DNA of 23,947 nucleotides from Legionellales bacterium (GTDB lineage Bacteria > Pseudomonadota > Gammaproteobacteria > Berkiellales > Berkiellaceae). The translations under genes and the position numbers were made by a program. Positions within the stretch are counted from its first letter, which is position 1. The number at the start of each line of letters is the position of its first letter. Under the pieces are notes generated by a model. It was not told the DNA's origin. It saw only the letters and a program-made list of their open reading frames with translations, and made no database searches. Positions 1 through 7,120 of the stretch are shown here, piece after piece. The stretch covers positions 1-23,947 of the forward strand of contig JAHFQF010000007.1 of the NCBI GenBank assembly GCA_023266435.1, in the 5' to 3' direction.

Positions 1-1
1 C

Positions 2-910
2 GATGATGACGTAGATGCCAGAGTGATTGCTCGGGGTACACCAGGATTTTCTGGTGCGGATCTCGCAAACTTAGTGAATGAGTCTGCGTTATTTGCCGCG
101 CGCGCAAATAAGAAAAAAGTCGATATGACCGAGTTTGAACGCGCCAAAGATAAACTCTTGATGGGTGTTGAGCGTGGTAGCATGGTCATGAGTGAAAAAG
201 AACGCAAACTCACTGCTTATCATGAGGCAGGCCATGCGATAGTGGGTCTACACGTCCCGGATCATGATCCGGTCTATAAAGTAAGCATTATACCGCGTGC
301 TCAAGCACTGGGTGTTACGATGTTTTTACCAGAGCAAGATCGATACAGTCATTCTAAACAACGTTTAGAAAGCCAAATATGTAGTTTATTTGGTGGACGT
401 ATTGCTGAGGAGTTAATTTTTGGCCCTGATAGTGTAACCACAGGTGCCTCTAATGATATTCATCGCTCTACAGAAATTGCACGTAACATGGTCACCAGAT
501 GGGGACTCTCTGAAACATTAGGGCCTTTGACCTATGGGGAAGAGGATGGCGAGGTCTTTTTGGGGCATGCCATGGCTAAGCAAAAAGATGTATCAGAGCA
601 GACCGCGGGTTTGATCGATAAAGAAATTCGTAAGATCGTTGATAAAAACTATGAGACTGCTAAAAAGATATTAGAGAGTCACATGGATAATCTCCATGCG
701 ATGGCTGAGGCGTTATTAAAATATGAAACCATCGATAAAAATCAAATGGATGATATCATGGCAGGAAAGGCGCCTCGCGAGCCTAAAGGTTGGTCTCCAA
801 AAACTGCGCAGCATGGCCCAACAGATAACAGGGATGGCATGACGAAAAACAGCACTGAGCCAGAAAAAGAAGATAAGCCTTCTTATGGAGATCCTGCGGA
901 AGGTCATTAA
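2..910 (+). CDS. ftsH: ATP-dependent zinc metalloprotease FtsH (5' end outside the window)
   Basis: This is the C-terminal part of FtsH, the membrane-anchored AAA+ protease that degrades short-lived cytoplasmic proteins (LpxC and sigma-32 in E. coli) and damaged membrane proteins. The reading frame is open from base 2 and gives 302 visible residues. They begin in the last part of the AAA domain (ARGTPGFSGADLANL) and continue into the M41 peptidase domain. The zinc site HEAGH lies at visible residues 74-78 and the third ligand Asp, in the SND motif, at residue 152. The end of the protein is a poorly conserved hydrophilic tail, as is usual. The N-terminal membrane segments and Walker motifs lie upstream of the window. 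The GTG at 23 is an internal valine codon, not a start. glmM follows after 64 bases. Confidence 0.97.
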   Translation, partial: DDDVDARVIARGTPGFSGADLANLVNESALFAARANKKKVDMTEFERAKDKLLMGVERGSMVMSEKERKLTAYHEAGHAIVGLHVPDHDPVYKVSIIPRAQALGVTMFLPEQDRYSHSKQRLESQICSLFGGRIAEELIFGPDSVTTGASNDIHRSTEIARNMVTRWGLSETLGPLTYGEEDGEVFLGHAMAKQKDVSEQTAGLIDKEIRKIVDKNYETAKKILESHMDNLHAMAEALLKYETIDKNQMDDIMAGKAPREPKGWSPKTAQHGPTDNRDGMTKNSTEPEKEDKPSYGDPAEGH

Positions 911-974
911 AATATGGTAGTGCTTAACGATGGCGAAAAGGATTACAATTTTGCAGGGAGGCAAAAGTAAGTAA

Positions 975-2303
975 GTGAACTACAAAAGAAGATGGTTTGG
1001 TACCGATGGCATTCGAGGGACATTTGGCCAGGTACCCATGACACCAGATAAACTCTCTAAATTAGGCTATGTCTTTGGCCAGTATTTACAAAAAGATGGG
1101 CACCAAAAAGTCTTAATTGGCCAAGACTCACGACTTTCTAGTGATGTGTGTGTGGCTGCATTATGCACGGGATTATTGAGTGCTGGTGTAGATGTAAAAC
1201 TGCTTGGTCTGATGCCTACCCCGGGTGTGGCCTATTTGACTCGCACATTGGATGCCGCAGCAGGCATTGTTGTTAGCGCATCTCACAATCCTTTCACAGA
1301 TAATGGCATTAAATTTTTTAATCATCAGGGATTTAAACTCGATGATCAAACCGAGGCCTATTTAGAAAATAAATGGGACGAGTGTGGTGAGATCAGTCCA
1401 TCTGTGCATGTGGGGCGTGTCACCGCGATTGCAGACGGTGGACGTCGCTATATTGAGTTTTGTAAAAATACGTTAAATCATAGCCTAGACTTGAAAGGCA
1501 TGACGATCGTGTTAGATTGTGCACATGGTGCGACCAGTGACATTGCACCTGTGATTTTTGAAGAGTTGGGCGCACAAGTCATCGTGACTGCCGCCGCGCC
1601 TAATGGTAAAAATATCAATGCCCAAGTAGGGGCTACTCATCCTGAGCATCTTCAAGCACAAGTATTACAGCACAAAGCCGATCTCGGTATCGCCTTTGAT
1701 GGTGATGGCGATCGCCTGGTTTTAGTTGATAATGCCGGTTGTATACGAGATGGTGATGATATTCTGTATGTATTAGCCACGGCGCAACAGTCAAAACAAG
1801 CATTGACTGGTCTTGTGGGCACGCTCATGACAAATTTAGGTCTAGAGCAAGCTTTAAAATCCAATCATATTCCTTTATATCGTGCCGCAGTGGGTGATAG
1901 GCATGTGTTAAGCCTATTACAGGAAAAAGGATTGTGGCTTGGTGGTGAGACGTCAGGACATATCATTGATCTCACTTTAACCACCACAGGGGATGGTATG
2001 ATTACCGCATTGCAGGTGTTATCTATTCTTTCACATGCTCAAAAAACGCTGGCCTTTTTGCTCAAAGAGTTTAAAAAATATCCACAGGTCATGCTGAATG
2101 TGCCAATTGCTCAACTGGCTACTGACTGGAAACAAAAAATGGCAACCCACCAGGCACGGTTAGAGAAAGAGTATCAAGGGCTTGCACGGATTGTGATTCG
2201 CCCATCGGGTACTGAGCCGCTAGTCCGTATCATGGTAGAAGCGCAGACTCAAATCTTAGCTCATACCTTGGCATCAGAGTTTGTAGAGCTCGCTATCGCT
2301 TAA
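975..2303 (+). CDS. glmM: Phosphoglucosamine mutase GlmM
   Basis: GlmM converts glucosamine-6-phosphate to glucosamine-1-phosphate, the step that leads to UDP-GlcNAc for peptidoglycan and LPS. The 442-residue length is normal. All four phosphohexomutase signatures are visible: the active-site serine loop SASHNP (phosphoserine Ser103), the metal loop DGDGDR at 242-247, the sugar-binding loop GGETSGH at 323-329 and the phosphate-binding loop RPSGTEP at 409-415. The start is GTG at 975. It is chosen because the conserved WFGTDGIRG block begins at residue 7 and no ATG lies nearby in frame. A GGGAGG ribosome site at 956-961 is 13 bases upstream, slightly long. In Legionella and E. coli folP lies between ftsH and glmM; here it is missing. 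Confidence 0.97.
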   Translation: MNYKRRWFGTDGIRGTFGQVPMTPDKLSKLGYVFGQYLQKDGHQKVLIGQDSRLSSDVCVAALCTGLLSAGVDVKLLGLMPTPGVAYLTRTLDAAAGIVVSASHNPFTDNGIKFFNHQGFKLDDQTEAYLENKWDECGEISPSVHVGRVTAIADGGRRYIEFCKNTLNHSLDLKGMTIVLDCAHGATSDIAPVIFEELGAQVIVTAAAPNGKNINAQVGATHPEHLQAQVLQHKADLGIAFDGDGDRLVLVDNAGCIRDGDDILYVLATAQQSKQALTGLVGTLMTNLGLEQALKSNHIPLYRAAVGDRHVLSLLQEKGLWLGGETSGHIIDLTLTTTGDGMITALQVLSILSHAQKTLAFLLKEFKKYPQVMLNVPIAQLATDWKQKMATHQARLEKEYQGLARIVIRPSGTEPLVRIMVEAQTQILAHTLASEFVELAIA

Positions 2304-2324
2304 ATCAGACAGAATCTAAAATGT

Positions 2325-2354
2325 AGGGGCCGCGCCCCTGCCTGGTCCCCAGGC
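2325..2354. repeat. Twin abutting hairpins, REP-like palindromic element (candidate)
   Basis: Two perfect 6-bp stems with 3-base loops follow each other without a spacer. The first is AGGGGC-CGC-GCCCCT at 2325-2339 and the second GCCTGG-TCC-CCAGGC at 2340-2354. The block starts 21 bases after the glmM stop and is much more GC-rich than its surroundings. No T-run follows either stem, so it does not look like an intrinsic terminator. The form suits a dispersed extragenic palindrome (REP or BIME class), but I found no second copy in this window, so that is inference. It could also act as an mRNA 3'-end stabiliser for glmM. Confidence 0.5.
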
Positions 2355-2512
2355 ACGCATTCATCATCTGAAACTCCAAACTTGGTTTACCGGTCACCAA
2401 CAGTTTGTTTTCAAAATAATACCCCCAACCCCTTCTAAATGATAGAAAAACTTGCAACTTTGCTGTAACTTGGTTAGTCTTTGCGCAGCAGAATTGAAGG
2501 CAAAAAATTGTA
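2355..2512. other. Rest of the glmM-tpiA gap, no gene
   Basis: These 158 bases precede tpiA and hold no supportable gene. They contain an imperfect dyad, TTGGT at 2382-2386 with ACCAA at 2396-2400 around the palindrome ACCGGT, and a C-rich tract near 2421-2432. A possible weak promoter is TTGCAA at 2452-2457 with a poor -10 (TAGTCT, 2475-2480) 17 bases downstream. A promoter somewhere here would make sense because the gap is unusually long for this window, but no box is convincing. Confidence 0.3.
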
Positions 2513-3271
2513 ATGAACAGACGTCGTTTAGTAGCAGGTAATTGGAAGATGAATGCCTCAAAAAGCATGGTAGAAACCCTGCTTTCTGAGTTAGTGAGGC
2601 AATCCTCTGCTTCTACTAAAAAAGAGGTTTTGGTCTGTCCACCGTTTCCCTATCTCGATCAGGCTGCTGCCCTGTTAGCTGGCTCTTCGATTTTGTTAGG
2701 GGCTCAAGATGTGAGCACGAGGGAAGCGGGTGCTTTTACTGGGCAAGTGTCGGCTGGAATGCTCAGAGACGTCGGCTGCCAATATGTCATCGTAGGACAT
2801 TCCGAGTGCAGACAGTTTATGAAAGACACCGATCAAGTGGTTGCTGATAAATTTTATCAAGCTAAGAAACTTTTTTTGAGACCCATTTTGTGTGTAGGTG
2901 AAACGCAGTCGCAACGTGAGGCTGGTGAAACAGAGCAAGTGCTGGCAGCACAGATTGAGGCAGTTTTGGCGCGTGATGTGGACGCTTTTAGTGCGGCAGT
3001 AATAGCGTATGAGCCTGTTTGGGCCATTGGCACTGGGCTAAGCGCTTCGCCAGAGCAGGCACAACAAGCACACCAATTTATTAGGAGCATTGTGGCTGAA
3101 AAAAATGCTAATATAGCGAGTCGCTTGCAGATCCTATATGGGGGTAGCTTGAAGCCCGAAAATGCAGAGAGATTGTTTGCCTTGCCCGATGTAGATGGCG
3201 GGCTAATCGGCGGTGCTGCTTTAACTGCAAGAGATTTTTTGTCCATTTGTGATGCTGCTGAGGTAGAGTGA
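2513..3271 (+). CDS. tpiA: Triose-phosphate isomerase TpiA
   Basis: This cytoplasmic (beta/alpha)8 enzyme interconverts dihydroxyacetone phosphate and glyceraldehyde-3-phosphate in glycolysis and gluconeogenesis. The length of 252 residues is typical. The substrate-binding Asn10 and Lys12 (GNWKMN), catalytic electrophile His96, general base Glu167 in AYEPVWAIGTG (whose WAIGTG part belongs to the flexible lid loop) and the phosphate-binding YGGS at 209-212 are all present. One oddity is that the usual HSERR reads HSECR, with Cys99 replacing a strongly conserved arginine. The ATG at 2513 has a GAAGG ribosome site at 2496-2500. secG follows after 4 bases, so the two are probably co-transcribed, as in Legionella and Coxiella. 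Confidence 0.97.
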   Translation: MNRRRLVAGNWKMNASKSMVETLLSELVRQSSASTKKEVLVCPPFPYLDQAAALLAGSSILLGAQDVSTREAGAFTGQVSAGMLRDVGCQYVIVGHSECRQFMKDTDQVVADKFYQAKKLFLRPILCVGETQSQREAGETEQVLAAQIEAVLARDVDAFSAAVIAYEPVWAIGTGLSASPEQAQQAHQFIRSIVAEKNANIASRLQILYGGSLKPENAERLFALPDVDGGLIGGAALTARDFLSICDAAEVE

Positions 3272-3275
3272 TACC

Positions 3276-3635
3276 ATGTATCCATTAATTTCGATTGTGC
3301 ATTTAGTAGTTTGTTTTTGTATCATTGGTCTTGTTTTATTACAGCAAGGCAAGGGCGCTGACATGGGTGCTTCATTTGGTGCGGGTTCATCACAAACTGT
3401 ATTTGGTGCGCAGGGTGCTGCGAATTTTTTTAGCAAATCAACTGCAGTGTGTGCAGCTTTGTTTTTTGCTACTTGTTTATTACTAACCTTGTTAGTTAAT
3501 GTACAATCAAGGCAGGGCTCTTTGCTTGGAAGAGCGCCCATAGGTAATGTCATGACTCACTCAACCCAGACAGATGATAGTTTGCCAGCGACCCAAACAA
3601 ATAATGAGTCTAATTTGCCTGAATTACCTCAGTAA
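3276..3635 (+). CDS. secG: Protein-export membrane protein SecG
   Basis: SecG is the small auxiliary subunit of the SecYEG translocon and aids SecA-driven export across the inner membrane. The 119-residue product has the expected layout: a first membrane segment at about residues 3-22, the conserved cytoplasmic loop LLQQGKGADMGASFG with GAGSS and VFG following, a second membrane segment at about 54-74, and a variable polar tail rich in Ser, Thr, Asn and Gln. The ATG at 3276 follows the tpiA stop by 4 bases; a GAGG near 3260 can serve as ribosome site. A tRNA-Leu gene lies 33 bases downstream, the same arrangement as secG-leuU in E. coli. Confidence 0.95.
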   Translation: MYPLISIVHLVVCFCIIGLVLLQQGKGADMGASFGAGSSQTVFGAQGAANFFSKSTAVCAALFFATCLLLTLLVNVQSRQGSLLGRAPIGNVMTHSTQTDDSLPATQTNNESNLPELPQ

Positions 3636-3668
3636 CATAATCCGTTATTCACGGAAAAAGAATCGTAC

Positions 3669-3753
3669 GCCGAAGTGGTGAAATTGGTAGACACGCTATC
3701 TTGAGGGGGTAGTGACGAAAGTTGTGCCGGTTCGAGTCCGGCCTTCGGCACCA
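3669..3753 (+). tRNA. tRNA-Leu (anticodon GAG)
   Basis: The 85-base gene folds as a class II tRNA with a long variable arm. The acceptor stem GCCGAAG pairs with CTTCGGC, followed by A73 and an encoded CCA. The anticodon stem CTATC/GGTAG encloses the loop TTGAGGG, which gives anticodon GAG and reads CUC/CUU leucine codons. The T arm is GCCGG-TTCGAGT-CCGGC. It lies between secG and nuoA, matching the leuU position in E. coli. I see no separate promoter, so it is probably cut out of a secG-nuo transcript. Confidence 0.97.
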
Positions 3754-3772
3754 TGTTTTTAGTTAATCAAAT

Positions 3773-3826
3773 AGGCGGTCCTGATACAGGGTATAGTTAA
3801 AGCAGTTGTTTTGACTATAAACGCCT
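3773..3826 (+). promoter_or_regulatory. Possible structured leader (three-way junction) before nuoA
   Basis: The 83 bases between tRNA-Leu and nuoA can fold compactly. The closing stem is AGGCG (3773-3777) with CGCCT (3822-3826). Inside it are a small hairpin, CCTG-ATA-CAGG (3780-3790), and a 10-bp hairpin, TATAGTTAAA (3792-3801) with TTTGACTATA (3810-3819), one G-T wobble and an 8-base loop. Junction linkers are only 1-2 bases. The fold ends 4 bases before the purine-rich ribosome site AAGGGGGG. It matches no riboswitch class that I recognise. No T-run follows, so it is not a terminator. A regulatory role for the nuo operon is inference. Confidence 0.35.
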
Positions 3827-3842
3827 GCCAAGGGGGGTGACT

Positions 3843-4202
3843 GTGTTATTGAGTGAATACCTGCCTATTTTTTTATTCATGCTTGTAGGCTTAGGCTTTG
3901 GTCTATTGCCTATTATCCTCGGTAAAATCTTAAGTCCTCATAAACCCACACCGCAGAAGTTGTCTCAATACGAATGTGGCTTTGAACCCTTTGAAGACGC
4001 TCGACTAAAATTTGACGTGCGATTTTATCTGGTTGCCATTCTGTTCATTATTTTTGATTTAGAAATGGCTTTCTTGTTCCCCTGGGCCGTGGTCTTTACT
4101 AAATTAGGCAATGAAGCATTTTGGGCCATGATGGTCTTTTTGGGATTATTGCTCATCGGTTTTGTATATGAATGGTTAAAGGGGGCCTTGGAGTGGGAAT
4201 AG
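3843..4202 (+). CDS. nuoA: NADH-quinone oxidoreductase subunit A
   Basis: NuoA is a small membrane subunit of complex I, located near the quinone-binding junction between the peripheral and membrane arms. The 119 residues contain three predicted membrane segments, the conserved loop YECGFEPF and the acidic helix FIIFDLEMAFLFPWA. Two GTG codons compete as start. The one at 3843 is chosen because the GGGGGTGA-like site at 3833-3840 would sit at a normal distance; the GTG at 3837 (two residues longer) has almost no spacer. It is the first gene of the operon and its end overlaps nuoB by 10 bases. Confidence 0.94.
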   Translation: MLLSEYLPIFLFMLVGLGFGLLPIILGKILSPHKPTPQKLSQYECGFEPFEDARLKFDVRFYLVAILFIIFDLEMAFLFPWAVVFTKLGNEAFWAMMVFLGLLLIGFVYEWLKGALEWE

Positions 4203-4678
4203 AAGGTGTTTTCAAACAAGGTTTTGTGACCACGACAGCCGATGCTTTAATTAACTGGGCACGTACAGGATCTTTATGGCCAATGACCTTTGGTTTGGCG
4301 TGTTGTGCAGTAGAAATGATGCAAGCAGGCGCCTCTCGTTATGACTTGGATCGTTTAGGGGTAGTGTTTCGTGCTTCTCCTCGACAAAGCGATGTGTTAA
4401 TTGTGGCCGGTACGCTGTGTAACAAAATGGCTCCTGCCTTACGTAAAGTTTACGATCAAATGCCAGATCCCAAATGGGTCATTTCCATGGGCTCTTGTGC
4501 CAATGGTGGTGGGTATTATCATTACTCTTATTCTGTGGTGAGAGGATGCGATCGCATCATTCCTGTAGACATTTATGTACCAGGTTGTCCACCAAGTGCA
4601 GAAGCGCTTTTATACGGTATCTTGCAACTACAAAATAAAATTCATCAAAAAGATACGATTGCTAGAATTGAGGATTAA
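4193..4678 (+). CDS. nuoB: NADH-quinone oxidoreductase subunit B
   Basis: NuoB carries the terminal [4Fe-4S] cluster N2, which passes electrons to ubiquinone. The four ligands are visible: adjacent Cys37 and Cys38 (GLACCAVEM), Cys102 (GSCANGGG) and Cys132 (VPGCPPSAEAL). The length is 161 residues. I prefer GTG at 4193 because AAAGGGGG at 4178-4185 is then a well-spaced ribosome site and the N-terminus resembles the family. An ATG at 4172 would add seven glycine-rich residues made from that same ribosome site. The gene overlaps the end of nuoA, which suggests translational coupling. Confidence 0.95.
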   Translation: MGIEGVFKQGFVTTTADALINWARTGSLWPMTFGLACCAVEMMQAGASRYDLDRLGVVFRASPRQSDVLIVAGTLCNKMAPALRKVYDQMPDPKWVISMGSCANGGGYYHYSYSVVRGCDRIIPVDIYVPGCPPSAEALLYGILQLQNKIHQKDTIARIED

Positions 4679-4681
4679 TCA

Positions 4682-5359
4682 ATGTCATCGGACGTGAATT
4701 GGCCAGACTTATTACAAGATAAATTTCGAGCCTATCTGGATGAAATGACTGTGTGTGATGGGCATGTGACCTTAGATGTGCAGCCAGCCCATATCAAGCA
4801 AGTATGCACACATTTGAGATCAGATCCGGATTTGTGTTTTGAGCAGTTAATTGATCTCTGTGGTGTGGATTACTTACATTATGGTTTGACCGAATGGGCT
4901 ACAGACACGGCTACGGCCACGGGTTTTGAGCGTGCTCGGGCTGACTTACAAGCACACACGACCAATCCTCATTGGACGCGCCCTCGCTTTGCAGTAGTTT
5001 ACCAGCTGTTATCACTACAGTTTAATCGTCGCATGACGGTTCGTTGTTTTGTTCCCGAAGCCCAGCCCATGCTGGAATCTGTAGTACAAGTGTGGGCCAG
5101 TGCAAACTGGTATGAAAGAGAAGCATTTGATTTGTTTGGTATTTTATTTCAAGGACATCCAGATCTAAGAAGATTGCTCACGGATTATGGATTTATCGGG
5201 CATCCTTTTAGAAAAGATTTCCCTTTGATAGGGCAGGTTGAAGTTCGGTATGACGCAAAATTAGGTCGAGTGATCTACGAGCCCGTCGGAATCGAACCAA
5301 GAATATTAGTACCTAAAGTCAGTCGTGAAGACAATCGTTATCAGCCAGAGGAAAAATGA
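4682..5359 (+). CDS. nuoC: NADH-quinone oxidoreductase subunit C
   Basis: NuoC is the 30-kDa-type subunit of the peripheral arm. It has no cofactor and helps form the connecting fragment with NuoB, NuoD and NuoI. The 225-residue protein contains the family signature WYEREAFDLFGILF followed by GHPDLRRLLTDYGF and HPFRKDFPL. The length is normal for a stand-alone NuoC, so this is not the NuoCD fusion found in E. coli. The ATG at 4682 lies 3 bases after the nuoB stop, with a GAGG site inside the end of nuoB. Confidence 0.96.
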   Translation: MSSDVNWPDLLQDKFRAYLDEMTVCDGHVTLDVQPAHIKQVCTHLRSDPDLCFEQLIDLCGVDYLHYGLTEWATDTATATGFERARADLQAHTTNPHWTRPRFAVVYQLLSLQFNRRMTVRCFVPEAQPMLESVVQVWASANWYEREAFDLFGILFQGHPDLRRLLTDYGFIGHPFRKDFPLIGQVEVRYDAKLGRVIYEPVGIEPRILVPKVSREDNRYQPEEK

Positions 5360-5363
5360 CCGC

Positions 5364-6617
5364 ATGACTGAAATACGTAATTATACTTTGAATTTTGGTC
5401 CCCAGCATCCTGCTGCGCATGGTGTGTTGCGCCTCATTTTAGAGATGGATGGGGAAGTGGTTCAACGCGCAGATCCACACATTGGGTTACTGCATAGAGC
5501 AACTGAGAAATTGGCTGAAAGCAAACCTTATAATCAAAACATTGGTTATATGGATCGTTTGGACTATGTTTCCATGATGTGTAATGAGCATGGGTATGTA
5601 TTAGCCATTGAGAAATTGCTTGGCATTCAACCACCTATACGTGCTCAATATATTCGGGTAATGTTTGATGAAATTACCCGCCTTTTAAATCATCTACTGT
5701 GGTTGGGTGCGCATGCATTAGACATCGGTGCAATGACGGTATTTCTTTACACTTTCAAAGAAAGAGAAGACCTCATGGATTGCTATGAAGCAGTCTCGGG
5801 TACCAGAATGCATGCAACGTATTATCGTCCTGGTGGGGTCTATCGAGATTTACCGCATAAGATGCCGAAATACAAAGAGTCTAAATACCACAACCAAAAA
5901 CAAGTTCAGAAAATGAATCTGAATCGTGAAGGCAGCATGCTGGATTTTATAGAGGATTTCACGAAACAGTTTCCCGCTCGGATTGATGAGTACGAAACCT
6001 TATTAACAGACAATCGTATTTGGAAACAGCGTACAGTCGGAATTGGCGTGGTTTCTCCGGAACGTGCGTTGCAATTAGGATTCACTGGTCCAATGTTGCG
6101 TGGTTCTGGGATTGCATGGGACTTGCGTAAAAAGCAACCTTATGAAGTGTACTCATTAATGGATTTTGATATTCCTATTGGGACGAATGGGGATTGTTAT
6201 GATCGCTATTTGGTTCGTATAGAGGAAATGCGTCAAGCAAACCGCATTATTCAACAATGTGTCACTTGGTTAAAAAATAATTCCGGGCCTGTGATTTTAG
6301 AAAATCATAAAGTTGCACCCCCTAATCGAGTCACAATGAAAGAAGACATGGAGTCTTTAATCCATCATTTCAAATTATTTACTGAAGGATACGTCGTGCC
6401 TGCTGGTCAAGTGTACGCAGCAGTAGAACATCCTAAAGGAGAATTTGGCGTGTATTTGATCTCTGATGGATCAAATAAGCCTTATCGTTTGAAAGTACGT
6501 GCACCTGGTTTCCCACATTTGTCTAGTATGGATGAAATGTCTAAAGGACATATGCTTGCAGATGTCGTGGCAATCATTGGTACGCAAGACATTGTATTTG
6601 GGGAAATTGATCGATGA
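5364..6617 (+). CDS. nuoD: NADH-quinone oxidoreductase subunit D
   Basis: NuoD is the 49-kDa-type subunit that, with NuoB, forms the quinone-binding pocket; it is related to the large subunit of [NiFe] hydrogenases. The 417-residue product opens with the family-typical MTEIRNYTLNFGPQHPAAHG, which fixes the start at ATG 5364, four bases after the nuoC stop, with AGAGGA upstream at 5347-5352. An in-frame ATG at 5325 inside nuoC would add a non-conserved extension. Conserved blocks include HIGLLHRATEKLAE, YMDRLDYVSMMCNEH, RIDEYETLLTDNRIW and the C-terminal end DIVFGEIDR. It overlaps nuoE by 4 bases (ATGA). Confidence 0.97.
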   Translation: MTEIRNYTLNFGPQHPAAHGVLRLILEMDGEVVQRADPHIGLLHRATEKLAESKPYNQNIGYMDRLDYVSMMCNEHGYVLAIEKLLGIQPPIRAQYIRVMFDEITRLLNHLLWLGAHALDIGAMTVFLYTFKEREDLMDCYEAVSGTRMHATYYRPGGVYRDLPHKMPKYKESKYHNQKQVQKMNLNREGSMLDFIEDFTKQFPARIDEYETLLTDNRIWKQRTVGIGVVSPERALQLGFTGPMLRGSGIAWDLRKKQPYEVYSLMDFDIPIGTNGDCYDRYLVRIEEMRQANRIIQQCVTWLKNNSGPVILENHKVAPPNRVTMKEDMESLIHHFKLFTEGYVVPAGQVYAAVEHPKGEFGVYLISDGSNKPYRLKVRAPGFPHLSSMDEMSKGHMLADVVAIIGTQDIVFGEIDR

Positions 6618-7120
6618 ACGGTGATGTCGTGGCAATAGAACTACTTTCCCTAGAAGAAAAAAAAGCAATCGATCAGTGGTTAAAAAAGTATCCAGCCGAT
6701 CAAAAGCGTGCAGCAGTCATGCGAGCGCTGACAATCGTGCAAGAAAATAATGGAGGTTATTTAACCACTCCATTGATGGATGCGGTGGCGGCGTATTTGG
6801 AAATACCGCAAATTGCCGTGTATGAAGTGGCGACCTTTTATAGCATGTATGACTTAAAAAAGGTTGGGAAACATAAAGTGTGTGTGTGTACCAATGTGTC
6901 GTGCATGTTGCGTGGTAGTGCAGACATTGTTGCACATTTGGAGTCACGCTTGGGCGTTCAAGTGGGCGGCACGACAGCCGATGGTAAGTATACGCTGAAG
7001 TCAGTAGAATGCTTGGCTGCTTGTGGTGGCGCACCCATGATGCAAATTGATAAAACGTATTATGAAAATTTAACGCCTGAAAAAATCGACGCCATTTTAT
7101 CAGAATTGGAGCCAGGCTGA
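6614..7120 (+). CDS. nuoE: NADH-quinone oxidoreductase subunit E
   Basis: NuoE is the 24-kDa thioredoxin-like subunit of the NADH dehydrogenase module and carries [2Fe-2S] cluster N1a next to the FMN of NuoF. The four cysteine ligands are Cys92 and Cys97 (CTNVSC) and Cys133 and Cys137 (CLAAC). An N-terminal helical part contains YEVATFYSMY. The length of 168 residues is normal. The start overlaps the nuoD stop (ATGA), and the stop overlaps the nuoF start by one base (TGATG), so translation is probably coupled across all three genes. Confidence 0.97.
   Translation: MNGDVVAIELLSLEEKKAIDQWLKKYPADQKRAAVMRALTIVQENNGGYLTTPLMDAVAAYLEIPQIAVYEVATFYSMYDLKKVGKHKVCVCTNVSCMLRGSADIVAHLESRLGVQVGGTTADGKYTLKSVECLAACGGAPMMQIDKTYYENLTPEKIDAILSELEPG

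Noticed and set aside
914..970. An 18-codon open frame between ftsH and glmM
   Set aside because: It is short, has no known similarity or clear coding signal, and ends just before glmM. Chance is the simplest explanation.
2382..2400. Imperfect dyad around ACCGGT upstream of tpiA as an operator
   Set aside because: The arms are 5 bp with asymmetric spacing, and no regulator or second site is known for it.
2857..3553. Reverse-strand open frames over tpiA and secG
   Set aside because: They are shadows of well-supported genes on the + strand and have low-complexity, family-free products.
3811..3816. TTGACT as a -35 box for nuoA
   Set aside because: The matching -10 would fall at the nuoA start codon, and the bases are better explained as part of the 10-bp leader hairpin.
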